Shown: piece by piece, positions 11,062 to 21,706 of the stretch
Position numbering within the stretch: the stretch's first letter is position 1
Layout: each line of letters begins with the position of its first letter
NCBI RefSeq assembly: GCF_000372725.1
Contig: NW_005199684.1
Location: 606,030 to 670,029, forward strand
Direction of reading: 5' to 3'
DNA: 64,000 bases
Source of the DNA: Emiliania huxleyi CCMP1516
Lineage: Eukaryota; Haptophyta; Isochrysidales; Noelaerhabdaceae
The notes under the pieces: generated by a model
What the model saw: only the letters and a program-made list of their open reading frames with translations
Database searches by the model: none
What the model was told of the DNA's origin: nothing
Translations under genes and position numbers: made by a program

Positions 11062-11321
11062 AGAAAAGAGATTTTAGAAAACCAACAAGAAATCACGACG
11101 CTTCTTCAGATTCAGTCGTGGAACGTGTGATACGCTGCGACCTGCGAGGATTAGGCCGAAGGTGAGAGAAGCCGCGAGGGCAAGTGTTCGGCAGACGCCG
11201 ACGCCGTCGCAGAACGAGGCCAGCAGAGCGATGAGGAAGGAGATAACTATTTTTTCTCATATCGCCGCCGCCGCCGTAAACTCGCTGCTCGTCGCCAAGC
11301 GCGCCGGCGGCCTGCGCACCG

Positions 11322-12235
11322 ATGGCGTCGTCGTCGGCGGGCGACGCGAGCGCGAGCGCGGAGGGTCTCAAGGGCTGGCAGGTCACGATGATATCCGGCT
11401 CCATCTCTGGCGCCGTCGCGACACTCGCGCGGCAGCCCATTCAGCGGCTAAAGTGGATCCGGCAGGTGGACCCGGGGCAGCCCGTTCCGTACGGCACGGT
11501 GCTGCGGAGGACCGTGCAGGAGGGCGGCGTCCTCGGCCTCTTCCGCGGCTCGACCGCCGGGATTGTCCGCAACATCCCACACTCGTCGCTTGTCTACACA
11601 ATCTACCCGTGGTGGGAGCGAAACATCAAGGCGGCGCTCGGCGGCGAGGCGCGAGGCGGCGAGTCGAGCTTCGGGACGCGCTTCTTCGCCGGCTTCGCCA
11701 CCGGCTTCTGCGCCACCGTCGCCACGCACCCTCTCGACACGATCCGCGTGCGCATCAGTCTGACGCAAGGCGACGCCTGGCAGAGAGGGCGGAGGGGGGC
11801 CGCCGCAGCTGGCTGATGTCGCCCTCCCCTCCTCTCCTCCGGCCGGCAGGCGAGGCGAAGCTCGCCGATATCCTCTCCGACGTCGGCCGGCAGGGCGGCG
11901 TGCGGGCTCTCTACCACGGCTTCGCCGCGACGATGGTTGGCGCGGGGCCAAGGCGCTCGCCGCCCTCCCCTCTGACGACGGTTGGCGCTCGCCGCCCTCT
12001 CCGTCCGCCTCTCTCTCTCCCGCCTCTCTCCCTCCCGCCCCTCTCCGCCTCTCTCCGCCTCTCTCCGCCTGTGGAGGGCGCAGTCGCGGCCTTGTGAGCC
12101 GCGGCGCCAGCACGCCGCAGGCTCGCGGTACGGCTCACACGGCTGTACTGCCGTAGGCTCGCGCTCGGCTTTGGCGTCTTCGAGACGCTCAAGGTCGAGC
12201 TTCAGAAGAGCGACGCGTACCAAAGGCGAGGGATA

Positions 12236-12319
<84 letters not shown>

Positions 12320-13269
12320 GATACTAGCGGCGCGCGGCAGCGGCGGGGAGAGAGGCGCGGCGGCGACACACGTCCCCTCGCTACCGCGTCGGCCGCTCCC
12401 AGGTACCCCACGGCGTGCAAGGCTGTGTTTGGGTACTTGGCCGGCCTCTCGGGCGAGCTGCTCATCTACCCCCTCGACACGGTCCGCAGACGGCAGCAGG
12501 CGTTCGGCCACGCACGCACGCACGCACACAAGCTCACACGCACGCAGCTCACACGCGCATCGGGCCTAGCACTGTCAACGCCTCGAGGCTCCTGCATTTG
12601 GGCGTGTACGCGAGGGACAGCCCCTTGCCCTTGCCCCACACCAGTGTGCAGCTCACCTCACCTTGCCCTAGGCGCTCGGCGACGGCTCTCCGCTGGCGAG
12701 GAAGAGTGTGGGGCAGGCCTGTGAGCCCCGCATGACACCCCCTGCCGCACGCAGCGCTCACCGCCCGCGGGCAGACTCGGGCGTAGCCACGCGCCACGCG
12801 CCTCTTGAGCAAGCCCGGCTCTGCCGGGGGCCTCCCCCTCCCCCAAACCTCTTGTGGCTTCGCCGAGCCCGCGTCGAGCCAATCGCGGGGCTTGGCCTCT
12901 CTTCGGCTCGTCTCACTCGTTTGACAGCAGCGGCGTGCGTCGTGGACAGGCGATCATGATGGTCTTCCGGCAAGAGGGGCTCAAGGGGATGTGCGATGCC
13001 ACTCCTCTCGACGGTAGGACGCGCCCACGACGCGTCCACGACGCGCCCGCCCCCGCCTCCTAGGTACAAGGGCCTCGCCCTCAACCTGATCAAGAACCCT
13101 CTCGCCACCGGCGCGCGCTCGCCCTGCGGGGGGGGGGGGGGGCGGAGGGGGGGCGGGAGGCTTGGCTCCGAGCCCCCTGTTTGCCGTCTGCGCAGGCGTC
13201 TCGCTCACTGTGAATGATTGCGTCAAGGACATGCTGCGTCCTTACCGGAGGAGGGCGGAGGGACGGTGA
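11322..13269 (+). CDS. mitochondrial carrier (SLC25) family protein, seven exons
   Basis: Exons by frame: 11322-11769, 11850-11946, 12157-12225, 12403-12499, 12950-12990, 13064-13110, 13196-13269, giving 290 residues, the normal length. Three carrier repeats are visible: PIQRLKWIRQ with LFRGSTAGIVRNIPHS; HPLDTIRVRI with ALYHGFAATMVG; and YPLDTVRRRQ with GMYKGLALNLIKN. The first repeat has Gln where the signature Asp/Glu is usual. Five of six donors are GC (11770, 11947, 12226, 12500, 13111) and one is GT (12991). For the first intron, GT at 11758 is an alternative in the same phase. The third intron holds a (GA)n tract. Such proteins exchange metabolites across the mitochondrial inner membrane; the substrate cannot be told from sequence alone. 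Confidence 0.85.
12237..12315. repeat. (GA)n microsatellite
   Basis: About 39 uninterrupted GA units inside the third intron of the carrier gene. It encodes nothing. Confidence 0.97.
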
Positions 13270-13752
13270 CCTCTAGCTGAGGGAGGAGCTGCTGGGAGGA
13301 CGGAGGAGGCGGGTGGCCAGTCCTCGAGGAGGGGCGGTGGCTAGTCAGAGCGAGGGGGGGCGAGTAGAGGGAAGGGCGGTGGGGCGTTCAACGGTTGGCG
13401 TCGAGCCCCAGCCCTCGAGTGACCGCGCGGCCCGCGAGAACGGGGCCGCGCGAGAGCTTGCAGCTTCGCGGCCGGCCAGCCCCAGCGAGCGCAAGAGAGG
13501 AGCGCGGGTCACTGTGTCTCCGAGAACTTGTTCCTTACCGTAGGCCTCTACATCGGTTTTAAGTGTGCGGTGGAGAGGAGAGAAAGAGATCAGGACACAG
13601 CTTGTGATATAAAGAGCGCCTTCAGGACATATACGAGAGTCTCGCTCAACCACAACGCACGACACCCTTCGGGGACCGGCCAAACTGCGCCGCCCGTGCG
13701 CGCGGCGCATTTGGACACCCCCACCCGCGACACGCCGAGTTTTCTCTTTTTC
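13270..13752. other. intergenic, nothing recognised
   Basis: Between the carrier stop and the stop of the minus-strand helical protein. GC-rich and purine-skewed, with no repeat shared with the rest of the window and no convincing coding stretch. Confidence 0.5.
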
Positions 13753-14739
13753 TCACGTGGACTTCAGGGACGCGTTCGCAAGCTGTGCAGTTGCCGATAA
13801 TACCGCGCCTTCGTCGCCCTCTTCGCCTGCGGCGCGGCGAGCCTCGGTGACACAGCGCTCGACCAATGCGTCGAGCGCCGCCGCCCCCGCGTCTGCGCCG
13901 CCGGCGCCGAGAGAGTTTAGCTTCCGCACGACCTTGCCGAGCGAAGTGCTGTAAGAGGCGACGCCGTCGGCGTCGTCCTCGTGCACGAGCGCACAGACGA
14001 GCGAGTCGACGAGCTGGCTCGCCGCCTTTGCGCCCGCGCTCAGCTGCTCGGCGAGCCGGCTCTGGCCGGAGTCTGCTGTGCTTCGCACCGCCGCTGCGCG
14101 CGACGCGTGCACCGTGGAGAGCGTGGACTCGAGGAGCTGACGCACGGCGAGGGCGAGGGCGGGCTGGTGGATGAGCTCCTCCTCCTCCTCCTCGCCCTCG
14201 CCCTCGCCCTGCTCGCCCGCCCCCTCCTCGACAGCCTCGAGCAGCTCCTGCAGCGCGTCACGCATCAGCCCCTCCTGCCGCTCAATCAGCAGCACCGCCG
14301 CGCTCCCGGGCTGCCACGCCAGCCGCCCGACGGCGTCGACCGCCGCCTCCAGCCTTCCGACGTCCGATGCCTGAGCCTGCCGCGCCGCGGTCTTTCTGAG
14401 CAGCTGCGCCGCGCACCGCAGCACGTCAGCGCACGGCGAGGCCGCTAGCTTGTGCACGACCCCACCGCAGAGCGAGAGGAACAGGCCTGCGCAGGTCGCG
14501 TACACCGCAGCGTGCCGGTCCAGGTCGGCGATGCACGCGACCGCTTGTGTCTCGGGTGCGTCGAGGATGTCAAACAGGTGCAGCGCCCGCGCTTGCTGGG
14601 CCAGCGACGCAGCCGCGCTGCGCGCGTCACCGTGTGCACGTCCAACATCGCCGATGAGGGACTGCTCCGGCTTCGCCCGGAGCAGCTTGGAGGCGGCGTC
14701 GAGCTTGGACGCGGTGTCGCTCAAGCGTTGTGAGGTCAT
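13753..14739 (-). CDS. helical protein resembling cyclin-D1-binding protein 1 (CCNDBP1/GCIP)
   Basis: Single exon, 328 residues from ATG at 14739. Almost wholly helical and Ala/Leu-rich, with an acidic linker (EGEGEEEEEEL) between two helical halves. The layout recalls CCNDBP1: an N-terminal bundle, a segment like LMRDALQELLEAVEE, the acidic linker, then LALAVRQLLESTLSTVHASR and a final bundle with LVDSLVCALVHEDD. CCNDBP1 is a nuclear/cytoplasmic helical-bundle regulator of cyclin D1 and HLH factors. The match is by pattern rather than long identity, so a generic helical-bundle protein remains possible. No signal peptide. Confidence 0.45.
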   Translation of the reverse strand: MTSQRLSDTASKLDAASKLLRAKPEQSLIGDVGRAHGDARSAAASLAQQARALHLFDILDAPETQAVACIADLDRHAAVYATCAGLFLSLCGGVVHKLAASPCADVLRCAAQLLRKTAARQAQASDVGRLEAAVDAVGRLAWQPGSAAVLLIERQEGLMRDALQELLEAVEEGAGEQGEGEGEEEEEELIHQPALALAVRQLLESTLSTVHASRAAAVRSTADSGQSRLAEQLSAGAKAASQLVDSLVCALVHEDDADGVASYSTSLGKVVRKLNSLGAGGADAGAAALDALVERCVTEARRAAGEEGDEGAVLSATAQLANASLKST

Positions 14740-14807
14740 CCAGGCGGCGTCGTGCTAGTCCCGGCTGCGCAAAAGAATTACTGAGGCGATTTTGCTGGCA
14801 AAAGAGA

Positions 14808-14975
14808 GTTGCAACGAGAAGCGGCGAGAGACTGCGAAAAGAGATACGAAGAGGCAGACTCCCCAGGGTGGGCGACGGCTAGCGCATCACACTCCTCTCC
14901 TTAAAATCCCTGTGTGGTGGCGGCGTGCCGTTCTCCCATCCCTCCCTTGGGCTGTGTGTTTTCTTTCTTTCTTTA
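14808..14975 (+). mobile_element. SINE-like repeat A, full-length copy
   Basis: Starts near GTTGCAACGAGAAGCGGCGA and ends in a (TTTC)n tail. Related copies lie at 15015-15123, 35452-35635 and, on the minus strand, about 52048-52298. Shared core: GGTGGGCGACGGCTAGC, CTCCTCTCCTTAAAATCCCT and GGCGGCGTGCCGT. I see no clear RNA polymerase III box B, so the promoter type is unknown. Confidence 0.7.
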
Positions 14976-15014
14976 CGTGAGTGAGTGTGTGTGTGTCACT
15001 GGGCAAAAGCATAC

Positions 15015-15123
15015 GAGGGTGGGCGACGGCTAGCACCACACTCCTCTCCTTAAAATCCCTGTGTGATGGCGGCGTGCCGTTCTCCCATCCTCCCTTGGTC
15101 TGTCTGTTTTCTTTCTTTTCTTT
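15015..15123 (+). mobile_element. SINE-like repeat A, 5'-truncated copy with target-site duplication
   Basis: Lacks the first about 60 bases of the full copy but keeps the (TTTC)-type 3' tail. It is flanked by AAAAGCATAC at 15005-15014 and 15124-15133, a 10-bp target-site duplication. 5' truncation, a 3' tail and a duplication are what LINE-driven retroposition leaves. Confidence 0.8.
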
Positions 15124-15451
15124 AAAAGCATACTTAAAATGAACTCGGGGGCACGGGACGCGGCACAAACGGGGCACAAACGCCAGGCTACAAAAGCGGG
15201 GAGGCACGTAGTATCCCTCTCTTGGGCTGTCTGTTTTCTTTCTTCGGGCAAAAGAAATTTCGTGTGGCTAAGACAAAGAATTTACCATAACAAGGTATGT
15301 GAACCTCGAGGGGGCCTCGGTCCTGTCTGGTATAGCCCCAGCCGACTCCGCGTGAACTCTCGAGGGATCTCGAGTTGCGGATCCCTGCTGCTCGGTGTAC
15401 GAACTCTGTTCACAGCCTTGTTATTGACAAGAAAATACGTCCTATGGCGCT

Positions 15452-17374
15452 ATGCGCTGGTCTGTTCACACCGAGCAGCTGGGAGTGGCTGCGGCCTTTG
15501 CGACAGGCCTCGGTCTCGCCCTGGTTGCTCGCAACAGCGGCATGCTCCAAAACTGGACTGCCACACTTCCCGACGAAGCGCACGCCGCCGTGCTGGAGCT
15601 CGTGGAGCGCAACCCAACACCCGCGGCTCTCGAGGCGCTGCTCACCTGCGCAAAGCTGCTCTCCAACGTGGCGCAAGATCCAGCCAAGTACGGGTGTCTG
15701 CCCTGCAAGTCACGGGTGCTGCAGGAGCGTCTTCTCTCCCGCGACGGCGGCGAGGCTGCCGTGATCGCGCTGGGCTTCGACGCCGATCTCGGAGCAGGCA
15801 GCTTCATCTGGACGGCGCCGGCGGAGCCGCGCGAGGTGGCCTGCCGCGCCGCCGCCATCCGAGCCGCTCACGACATCTGCGTCGCTGTTCGTGAGGAGGT
15901 GGTGGCGGTTGGCAACGCAAACGCGCCGCGCCGAGCCCAGGACGCCATTTCGCTATGCTGCACCTACGTGAGCAACTGTTTGGCGAGCGACGAAGCGCGA
16001 TTTCGCCGCATCGGCGCGGCCAACAAGGCGCTCTGCGGCCGCCTGCTGGCCGCTTCCGGCGGCGGGATGCTGCTGCGCGCCGTCGGCTTTGCCCCCGAGC
16101 CGGTCTCGAGCCCGATTGCGTTTGTGTGCACGCACGACGCACCGACGCTGCGACTTGTGCTGGCCACGTTGAACAACGCGCCAGCCATCTGGCAGGCCCT
16201 CGCCGACGAATTCGCCGCCGCCTCCGCCAGCAGCTCGGCGGGCCTCTCCCCGCCGCCAGTCCGACAGTCGTCCGCCGCGCCAGGCCCAATGCAGGGCGTG
16301 TGGGGCGCCACGTTCATCGCGCTCGAGGCGCCGCACGGCGGCGGCGACAAGGTGCTCCTGCCGCCCTCTGCCCTCGAGGCGATTGGCGTGTTGACCGAGG
16401 CGAGGCATGGCACGCCGCAGCTGCCAAACCCGCTGTGCCTGAGGGTGGAGTGCGGCGACGGACGCGGCACACTTGGCCATGGTCAACCTCGGAGAGCAGC
16501 GGGGCGAGGACAAGGAGGGGGCGGCCGGCTTGCAGGGCTGCTGGAGTTCACCGCTGCTGAAGGGCACGTTGCGCTGCCCCGTTGGCTGCTACAGGCGGTT
16601 GGCGCCCAGGAGGGCGTGCCGCTCATGTTGTCCAGCGTCGACGTGCCCCGTGCCTCGTTGGTGCGGCTGCGGCCGGCGCGCACGCGCTTCTACGAGGAGG
16701 CTGAAGACCAGCAGAGCTTGCTGCAGGCGGGGCTGCACGGTGTGTACACAGTGCTGTGCTGCGGCGAGACGATTCGAATCGCGAATTGCGGCGAAGAGTT
16801 CGAGCTGTTGGTGAGCGAGGTTTGCACGGGCATCCCGCCGACGCCGGTCGAGGCCGTTTGCATCGTTGACGTGGAGGCGCTGGAGGTGGACATGGGCGAG
16901 AGCCTCGAGGGCGAGGAGGAGCGCATCGCTCAAGAGAGGAGAGCTGAAGAGACAGCGCGGGCAGCGCAGGCGGCGGCGCAGGCGGCGGCGGCGCAGGCGG
17001 CGGCGCAGGCGGCGGCAGCGGAGGCAGAGGCGGCACGCGCGGCGGCGGCGGCGGCGGCGCATCAGGCAGAGCTCGCTGCGTGGCTTCCGGCGGAGCCGCA
17101 AGCGGCCGCCCGCGGCACCGTTCGCGTGTTGGTGCGGCTGCCCACCACGCGGATCTCGCGTCGCTTCGGGAGCGGCGCCACGCTGCAGCAGGTGAGGACT
17201 TGGGTGGAGTCGGCGCTGCCCGAAACGCTGCACGGCGCGCTGGGCGACCGCTTCGAGCTGGTGAGCACGCACCCGCGCTACGTGTCGCGCGCCGGCGAGG
17301 GGGGCGAGACGACGCTTGAAATGGCGGGGCTCGACGGAGAGCAGGCCATGCTCAACCTGCGCTTGCTCGAGTAG
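15452..17374 (+). CDS. PUB-PUB-UFD1-UBX protein, probable Cdc48/p97 adaptor
   Basis: Single exon, 640 residues from ATG at 15452. Domains in order: a hydrophobic segment (residues 10-26); PUB-like domain 1 (about 40-125: LLSNVAQDPAKY, SRVLQERLLSRDGGEAAVIALGF); PUB-like domain 2 (about 140-235: CCTYVSNCLASDEARFRRIGA, NKALCGRLLA, LLRAVGF); a UFD1-type double-psi barrel (about 285-480: LPPSALEAIG, LLEFTAAEGHVALPRWLL, VRLRPARTRFYEE, CGETIRIANCGEEFELLV); an Ala-rich helix (485-545); and a C-terminal UBX-like fold (553-640: TVRVLVRLPTTRISRRF). In known proteins PUB binds the Cdc48 tail, UBX its N domain, and UFD1 binds ubiquitin and Cdc48. The expected role is delivering ubiquitylated cargo to Cdc48. 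The N-terminal hydrophobic stretch could be a signal sequence, in which case a plastid ERAD-like (SELMA) role is possible. Confidence 0.75.
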   Translation: MRWSVHTEQLGVAAAFATGLGLALVARNSGMLQNWTATLPDEAHAAVLELVERNPTPAALEALLTCAKLLSNVAQDPAKYGCLPCKSRVLQERLLSRDGGEAAVIALGFDADLGAGSFIWTAPAEPREVACRAAAIRAAHDICVAVREEVVAVGNANAPRRAQDAISLCCTYVSNCLASDEARFRRIGAANKALCGRLLAASGGGMLLRAVGFAPEPVSSPIAFVCTHDAPTLRLVLATLNNAPAIWQALADEFAAASASSSAGLSPPPVRQSSAAPGPMQGVWGATFIALEAPHGGGDKVLLPPSALEAIGVLTEARHGTPQLPNPLCLRVECGDGRGTLGHGQPRRAAGRGQGGGGRLAGLLEFTAAEGHVALPRWLLQAVGAQEGVPLMLSSVDVPRASLVRLRPARTRFYEEAEDQQSLLQAGLHGVYTVLCCGETIRIANCGEEFELLVSEVCTGIPPTPVEAVCIVDVEALEVDMGESLEGEEERIAQERRAEETARAAQAAAQAAAAQAAAQAAAAEAEAARAAAAAAAHQAELAAWLPAEPQAAARGTVRVLVRLPTTRISRRFGSGATLQQVRTWVESALPETLHGALGDRFELVSTHPRYVSRAGEGGETTLEMAGLDGEQAMLNLRLLE

Positions 17375-17568
17375 CGGGCGGCTGCAGTGCTACAGGTTAC
17401 AGGTTGGACGAGAGACTTGGGGTAGATTTTCTTTTATTAAAAAACTTCAGAAAAGAATATAAATAAACAACTCTCTCTCACAGCAGAAAGGCTCGACACA
17501 GGTGAAAAGAATTGCAACGCCAGCGCGCCACTCTGCCGCGCCGCCCCGCATATGCTCCGGAGACGCGC
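17375..17568. other. intergenic with dispersed motif D, copy 2
   Basis: A-rich sequence after the PUB/UFD1/UBX stop, then motif D at 17467-17506 (AACTCTCTCTCACAG followed by the GGCTCGACACAGGT core). Nothing else seen. Confidence 0.6.
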
Positions 17569-17932
17569 GTCCAGTGCGGGTTCCCCCTCCCTGGGGGTAG
17601 GGGATCCCCTACCCACACTGGAGCCGAACCCTGGGGAGATTGCAATCTCGGAGCGTGTCACGCTAAGTTTGGATGAGCGTGTCACGCTAAGTTCTAATTG
17701 GAGTGTCACGCATGAGAGTGAGTGGTGTGGAGCCACGTAGTGAGACTGTGTTGGTCAAAGCAGATAGCTTCCTCAAAGAGGTGGTGGGAGCAGTCAAGAG
17801 GCTTGCCGCGACTTTTTTTCCCGCCCGCCCGAAGAAGAAATGCAGCCCTGGAATTGGCGGCCGAAAAAGAAATCCATACTGGTACTCCCCGGGGGTCCCC
17901 TACCCCCAGGGGACCCCGCACTGCTGTGAACA
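17569..17932. mobile_element. candidate MITE with inverted, hairpin-forming ends
   Basis: The left end (17569-17618) contains the perfect 20-bp palindrome GGGTAGGGGATCCCCTACCC. The right end (about 17887-17932) is its inverted relative and itself forms GGGGTCCCCT/AGGGGACCCC around a 6-base loop. Read inward, both ends begin CAGTGCGGG. Between them lie two GAGCGTGTCACGCTAAGTT units and a third partial GAGTGTCACGC. No target-site duplication is clear. Confidence 0.5.
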
Positions 17933-17964
17933 GTGGACGAACCCATACTAGGGACCCGTAGCAT

Positions 17965-20425
17965 ATGCGCCGTATCAAGGACGCCAAGGACCGCATTCGA
18001 GAACAGCTCCAGACAACACTCGGAGATGGCTCGCTCAACATCGAGTTTACGATAAAGGAGAAGAATCGGCGCATCCTCGCTCTGGAAGGTGAGAAGCGGC
18101 GGCTGGCGACCGAGGCGGCTCAGACGATCGAGCGGCTGCGGGCGTCACTCCGAGCGTCCGAGGCGCACCGCAAGCTGCTCGAGGCTGGGGGTGGCCAGTC
18201 CGCCTCACATCGAGACGACGAGTGGGCGTCCTTGCGAGAGTCGCGAGACGCTGAGGCGGCCGCTGCCCGGCTGCTGCAACAGCAGCTCGACTCGCTGTCG
18301 TCAGCCGCGCAGAGCAGCGCCGCAGCTGAGCAGAGCAGCGCCGCCGAAGCGCAGAGGCTCAAGGAGGAGAAGTGGCAGCTGGAGCAAGCAAAGCAGCGGC
18401 TGGAGCAGCAGATGTCGCAGTTGGAGCAGCAGGCGTTGGGGCGGGAGTCGGTGGCGCAGCAGCAGCAGCAGCGGCAGTGGCAGCAGCAGGAGATGGAGGC
18501 ACGCGCAGCGGAGGCCCAACGCGCGTGCGCCAGCGAATAGCTTTGTGTGACCTGTCACTGCGCTGCTAGGCGCGGCTCGCGGCGGAGACGGCGGAGAGGG
18601 CGAGGCTTGCGGCAGAGGCGGAGCGGCTCGCCGCGGACAAGGCGTCCCTCGAGGGCAAGCTGTCTGCCCTCGAGGCCGCCGCGGCAGCTGCCTCTACCTC
18701 GGCCTCCGCCACCTCGGCCTCCTCCGCGGCGGTGGTGGCGCAGCAGGAGCGGCAGCTGGCGCAGCAGGAGCGGAAGCTGGCGCAGCAGGAGCGGCAGCTG
18801 GCGCAGCAGGAGCGGAAGCTGGCGCAGCAGGCAGACGAGTGGGGGGTCGCGAAGGCGCGGGCGGTGGCGCAGCTTCGGCAGCTGCAGGCCGAGAAGCAGC
18901 AGCTGGCGGGCGAGAAGGCGGACCTGCTCGCTGCGCGCGACCGCGAAGCGCGGCGCGCCGACGCGTCCGAGGCGCGTGTGGAGCTGCTCGAGGGCAGGCT
19001 GGCCGCACCCGAGACCTAGGTAGATGCGGAGTGCGGGTCCGCGTGTGAGTACCGCGTGTGCAGTTACCACTCCAGCCGGCACGGATGCTGCGCGCGTCCG
19101 ACTGCTCCTCCATCGTATTCGCATCGTACTCGCGCATTCGCCTCTGAGCAGCCCTCGTCCCGACCCCGCGGGTCCGCAAGCAGTGGACGCCACTGCACTC
19201 GCCCTGCCCAGTCGCTGCCTGCGGAGCCTGCCTCGGACCCGCTGCACTCATACTCTAGGCTGGCCGACCTCGAGGCGGCCGCACGCGCAGACGCAGCCAT
19301 TCGCCGCGCCGAGGCCGAGCAGCTCCGCACCCAGCGGCTGCCGGACCCGGCCGGCCCTCTCCCGTGCGCCACTGAGGCGTTGCGCGCAGAAGTGGACAAG
19401 GCGAGGCGGGCGGAGGAGACTGCGGCGGCGGCTGAGAGCGCAGCGGCTGCGAGGGCGGCGGCGGAGAGCGCGGCGGCTGCGAGGGCGGCGGAGGAGCGCG
19501 CGGTGGCGGTGAGGCGGGCGGAGGAGAGTGCGGCGGCGGCGAGGGCAGCGGAGGGGCGGCGGGAAGATGCTGTTGCGGCGCAGAGCGATGCAGAGGAGGC
19601 GCAGAGGGCGGCGGAGGAGGCGCGAAGGGCGGCGGAGGAGGCGCGGAGGGCGGCGGAGGAGGCGCATCACGCCCGCGAGTCGGCGCTGGAGGAAGAGGTG
19701 GCGACGCTCTGCCGAGACAAGGAGGCGCTGGCCAGCGAGAAGGAGCGGCTGGCGGCGTTGCTGGCGAGGGCGGAGGCGTGCATCGGGGAGGCGGCGCCGC
19801 CGACAAACGTGGCGTGTGATCGCTGCCCCGAGCTGCAGGCGGCGGCAGAGGAGCGGCTGGCTCCGTGCGAGCGCTGTCCGGAGCTGGACGAGTCCGTCGC
19901 GGCTTTGCGCGAGAGGGGGGAGGCGGCGCGGGCGCAGGTGGTGGCGATGGCGCAGCGGCTGAGGGAGGAGGAGGAGACGGTGGCGGCATTGCGGGCGGAG
20001 GCGGCGGCGCGCAGCAGCGCGGAGGCGGGCGCGCTGACGGCGGGCGAGGCGGGCGGAGGGACGGGGTCGAGCGGAGGGGAGCATGGCGAGGCTGCAGAGG
20101 AGGAGCTCGCTTCTCTCGCCGGTGCACCTCCCTCTGCCCCCCACGTCCCCCCACGGACCCACTCCTCTCTCCTCTCTCCTCCGCCCGTCCGCCCTCCCGC
20201 TCGCCGACGCCGCGCCACCCGCCCATCCACCACCCTCGCCGCCACCGGCTGAGCTGCCCAAGCCGCCTGTCCGCATTCCGCCCTCCTACCCGCCGCCCGC
20301 TCATTGCCGCCCGCTAGCGCCTCCCGCGCCGCGCTGCAGGCGAGCTCGCGCAGGAGCTGGCCGCGCTGAAGCTGTCGCACGCCAAGCAGATGCGGGCCGC
20401 GCAGGCGGAGCTTCGCAAGGCGCTA

Positions 20426-20456
<31 letters not shown>

Positions 20457-20973
20457 ACGGCGCGGCGATGCGCGTGTTGCACGAGCGGGAGGTGCAGCGG
20501 CTGCAGCTCGAGATTCGGCGGCTGCAGTCGTCGGACGAGCGGCAAACGGAGTCGGTGGAGAGTCAGTCGCTGCAGGACATCCACGGCTCGCTCCTCCTGC
20601 TCCTGCAGGCGCCGGGCAGCGGCTTGACACTTCTGAGGGACTCCGGTTTAGACGCTCCACGGCCAAAGACACCTCCTCGCCCCGCCTCGCAGGACATGCG
20701 CTCGCTCTCGCCTGTTGAACCGCCGCCTCCGGCACCGGCGCCGGCCAGCCGCAGCGCCAGCGACGGCCTCGACCCGATGGTGGAGCGTGGCGGGTCGTTC
20801 GGAGCCACGCGAGCACCGAGGATGTGTCCTGATGTTGCAGCCTTCTCTGGTAGGAGCTGGCGGCGATCCGCGAGGCGATCGAGCAGCTCCGTGTCACGAG
20901 GAGCGCGCCCCCCGGAGAGAGAGGGAGGAGGGGCTCGGGCGCGCCTCCGAGTATTCAGCATTGCTGCGAATAG
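17965..20973 (+). CDS. long coiled-coil protein, five exons
   Basis: Exons: 17965-18513, 18570-18997, 19259-20121, 20340-20779, 20854-20973, giving 799 residues. Donors are GC, GC, GT, GT. After the start MRRIKDAKDRIREQLQ nearly the whole protein is charged heptad sequence: EKNRRILALEGEKRRL; a run of QQERQLA/QQERKLA repeats; then long Ala/Glu/Arg helix with repeated AAEEARR units. Two CxxC pairs (CDRCPEL, CERCPEL) interrupt the coil in exon 3, and a poly-Gly stretch opens exon 4. It is probably a structural or tethering protein of cytoskeleton or organelles; no specific family is recognised. The 3' end is the least certain part: without the last splice, exon 4 reads on to 21229 through a disordered tail. 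Confidence 0.6.
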
Positions 20974-21706
20974 GAGGCACCTCGAGGAACACCTTCGCGG
21001 CGCCGCAGCGCCTAGCTGGCTGCTTCGCGGCTACCAGAGCTACCGCCTCCTGAGCGACTCGTGTATGCCATCACCGGCACCGCGGCGCGCACCGGTGGCT
21101 CGCTCGGCGTCGCTGCCAGTCTCACAGCCAGCCAGGCTCCCTTCGTCGCGGCTCTACGGCGCAAGGACAAGCGCAACGCAGCTCTTTGGTAGCTCGCCTG
21201 GCTCTGCTCGCGACCTGGCTGCCGGTTGAGGGATTTGTGTCCCTCTTTTCTCTTTTCATAGAAGCGTACACCCCACAATTGCACAAAGGAGGGCGCATGA
21301 TTCTCACGTCGACGTATACGGCGCTCAGGGGAAGGGCAGGGGGGGTCAGCAACGCGCGCGAGCCAGACCCGCACGCCCTTCGAGGTACGACTTTAGGAGG
21401 TCTACAGAGGAGGTACTCACTACTGCGAGTTTCCGAGTACTGTCTGTAGCTGCGCGTCGCTTCGAACCATATATCCGCTCATTGCACACGCAACTAGCCG
21501 TGACCCGTGTCGCACTCCTCGTTGGATCTTGGTCAAAGGCCGGCGCTGACTCTCTACGGCGATAAAGATCCCGTGGGGACGCAGAGCAGTCTGCGTCTGA
21601 TGAGGAAGGCGCACCAGTCGGTAGATGAGGACAAGTTCTGCCGCAGGTTGTCACGCACGGCAGATGTCTACGCACAAGGACGTCATTGGTGCTCCATTCG
21701 ATCCGA
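20974..21706. other. intergenic, nothing firm
   Basis: May include the alternative 3' end of the coiled-coil gene (to 21229). Beyond that I see no conserved coding stretch and no repeat shared with the rest of the window. Confidence 0.4.

Noticed and set aside
12237-12315. (GA)n tract as a coding or regulatory element
   Set aside because: It lies inside an intron defined by frame-conserving splice sites; a simple microsatellite explains it.
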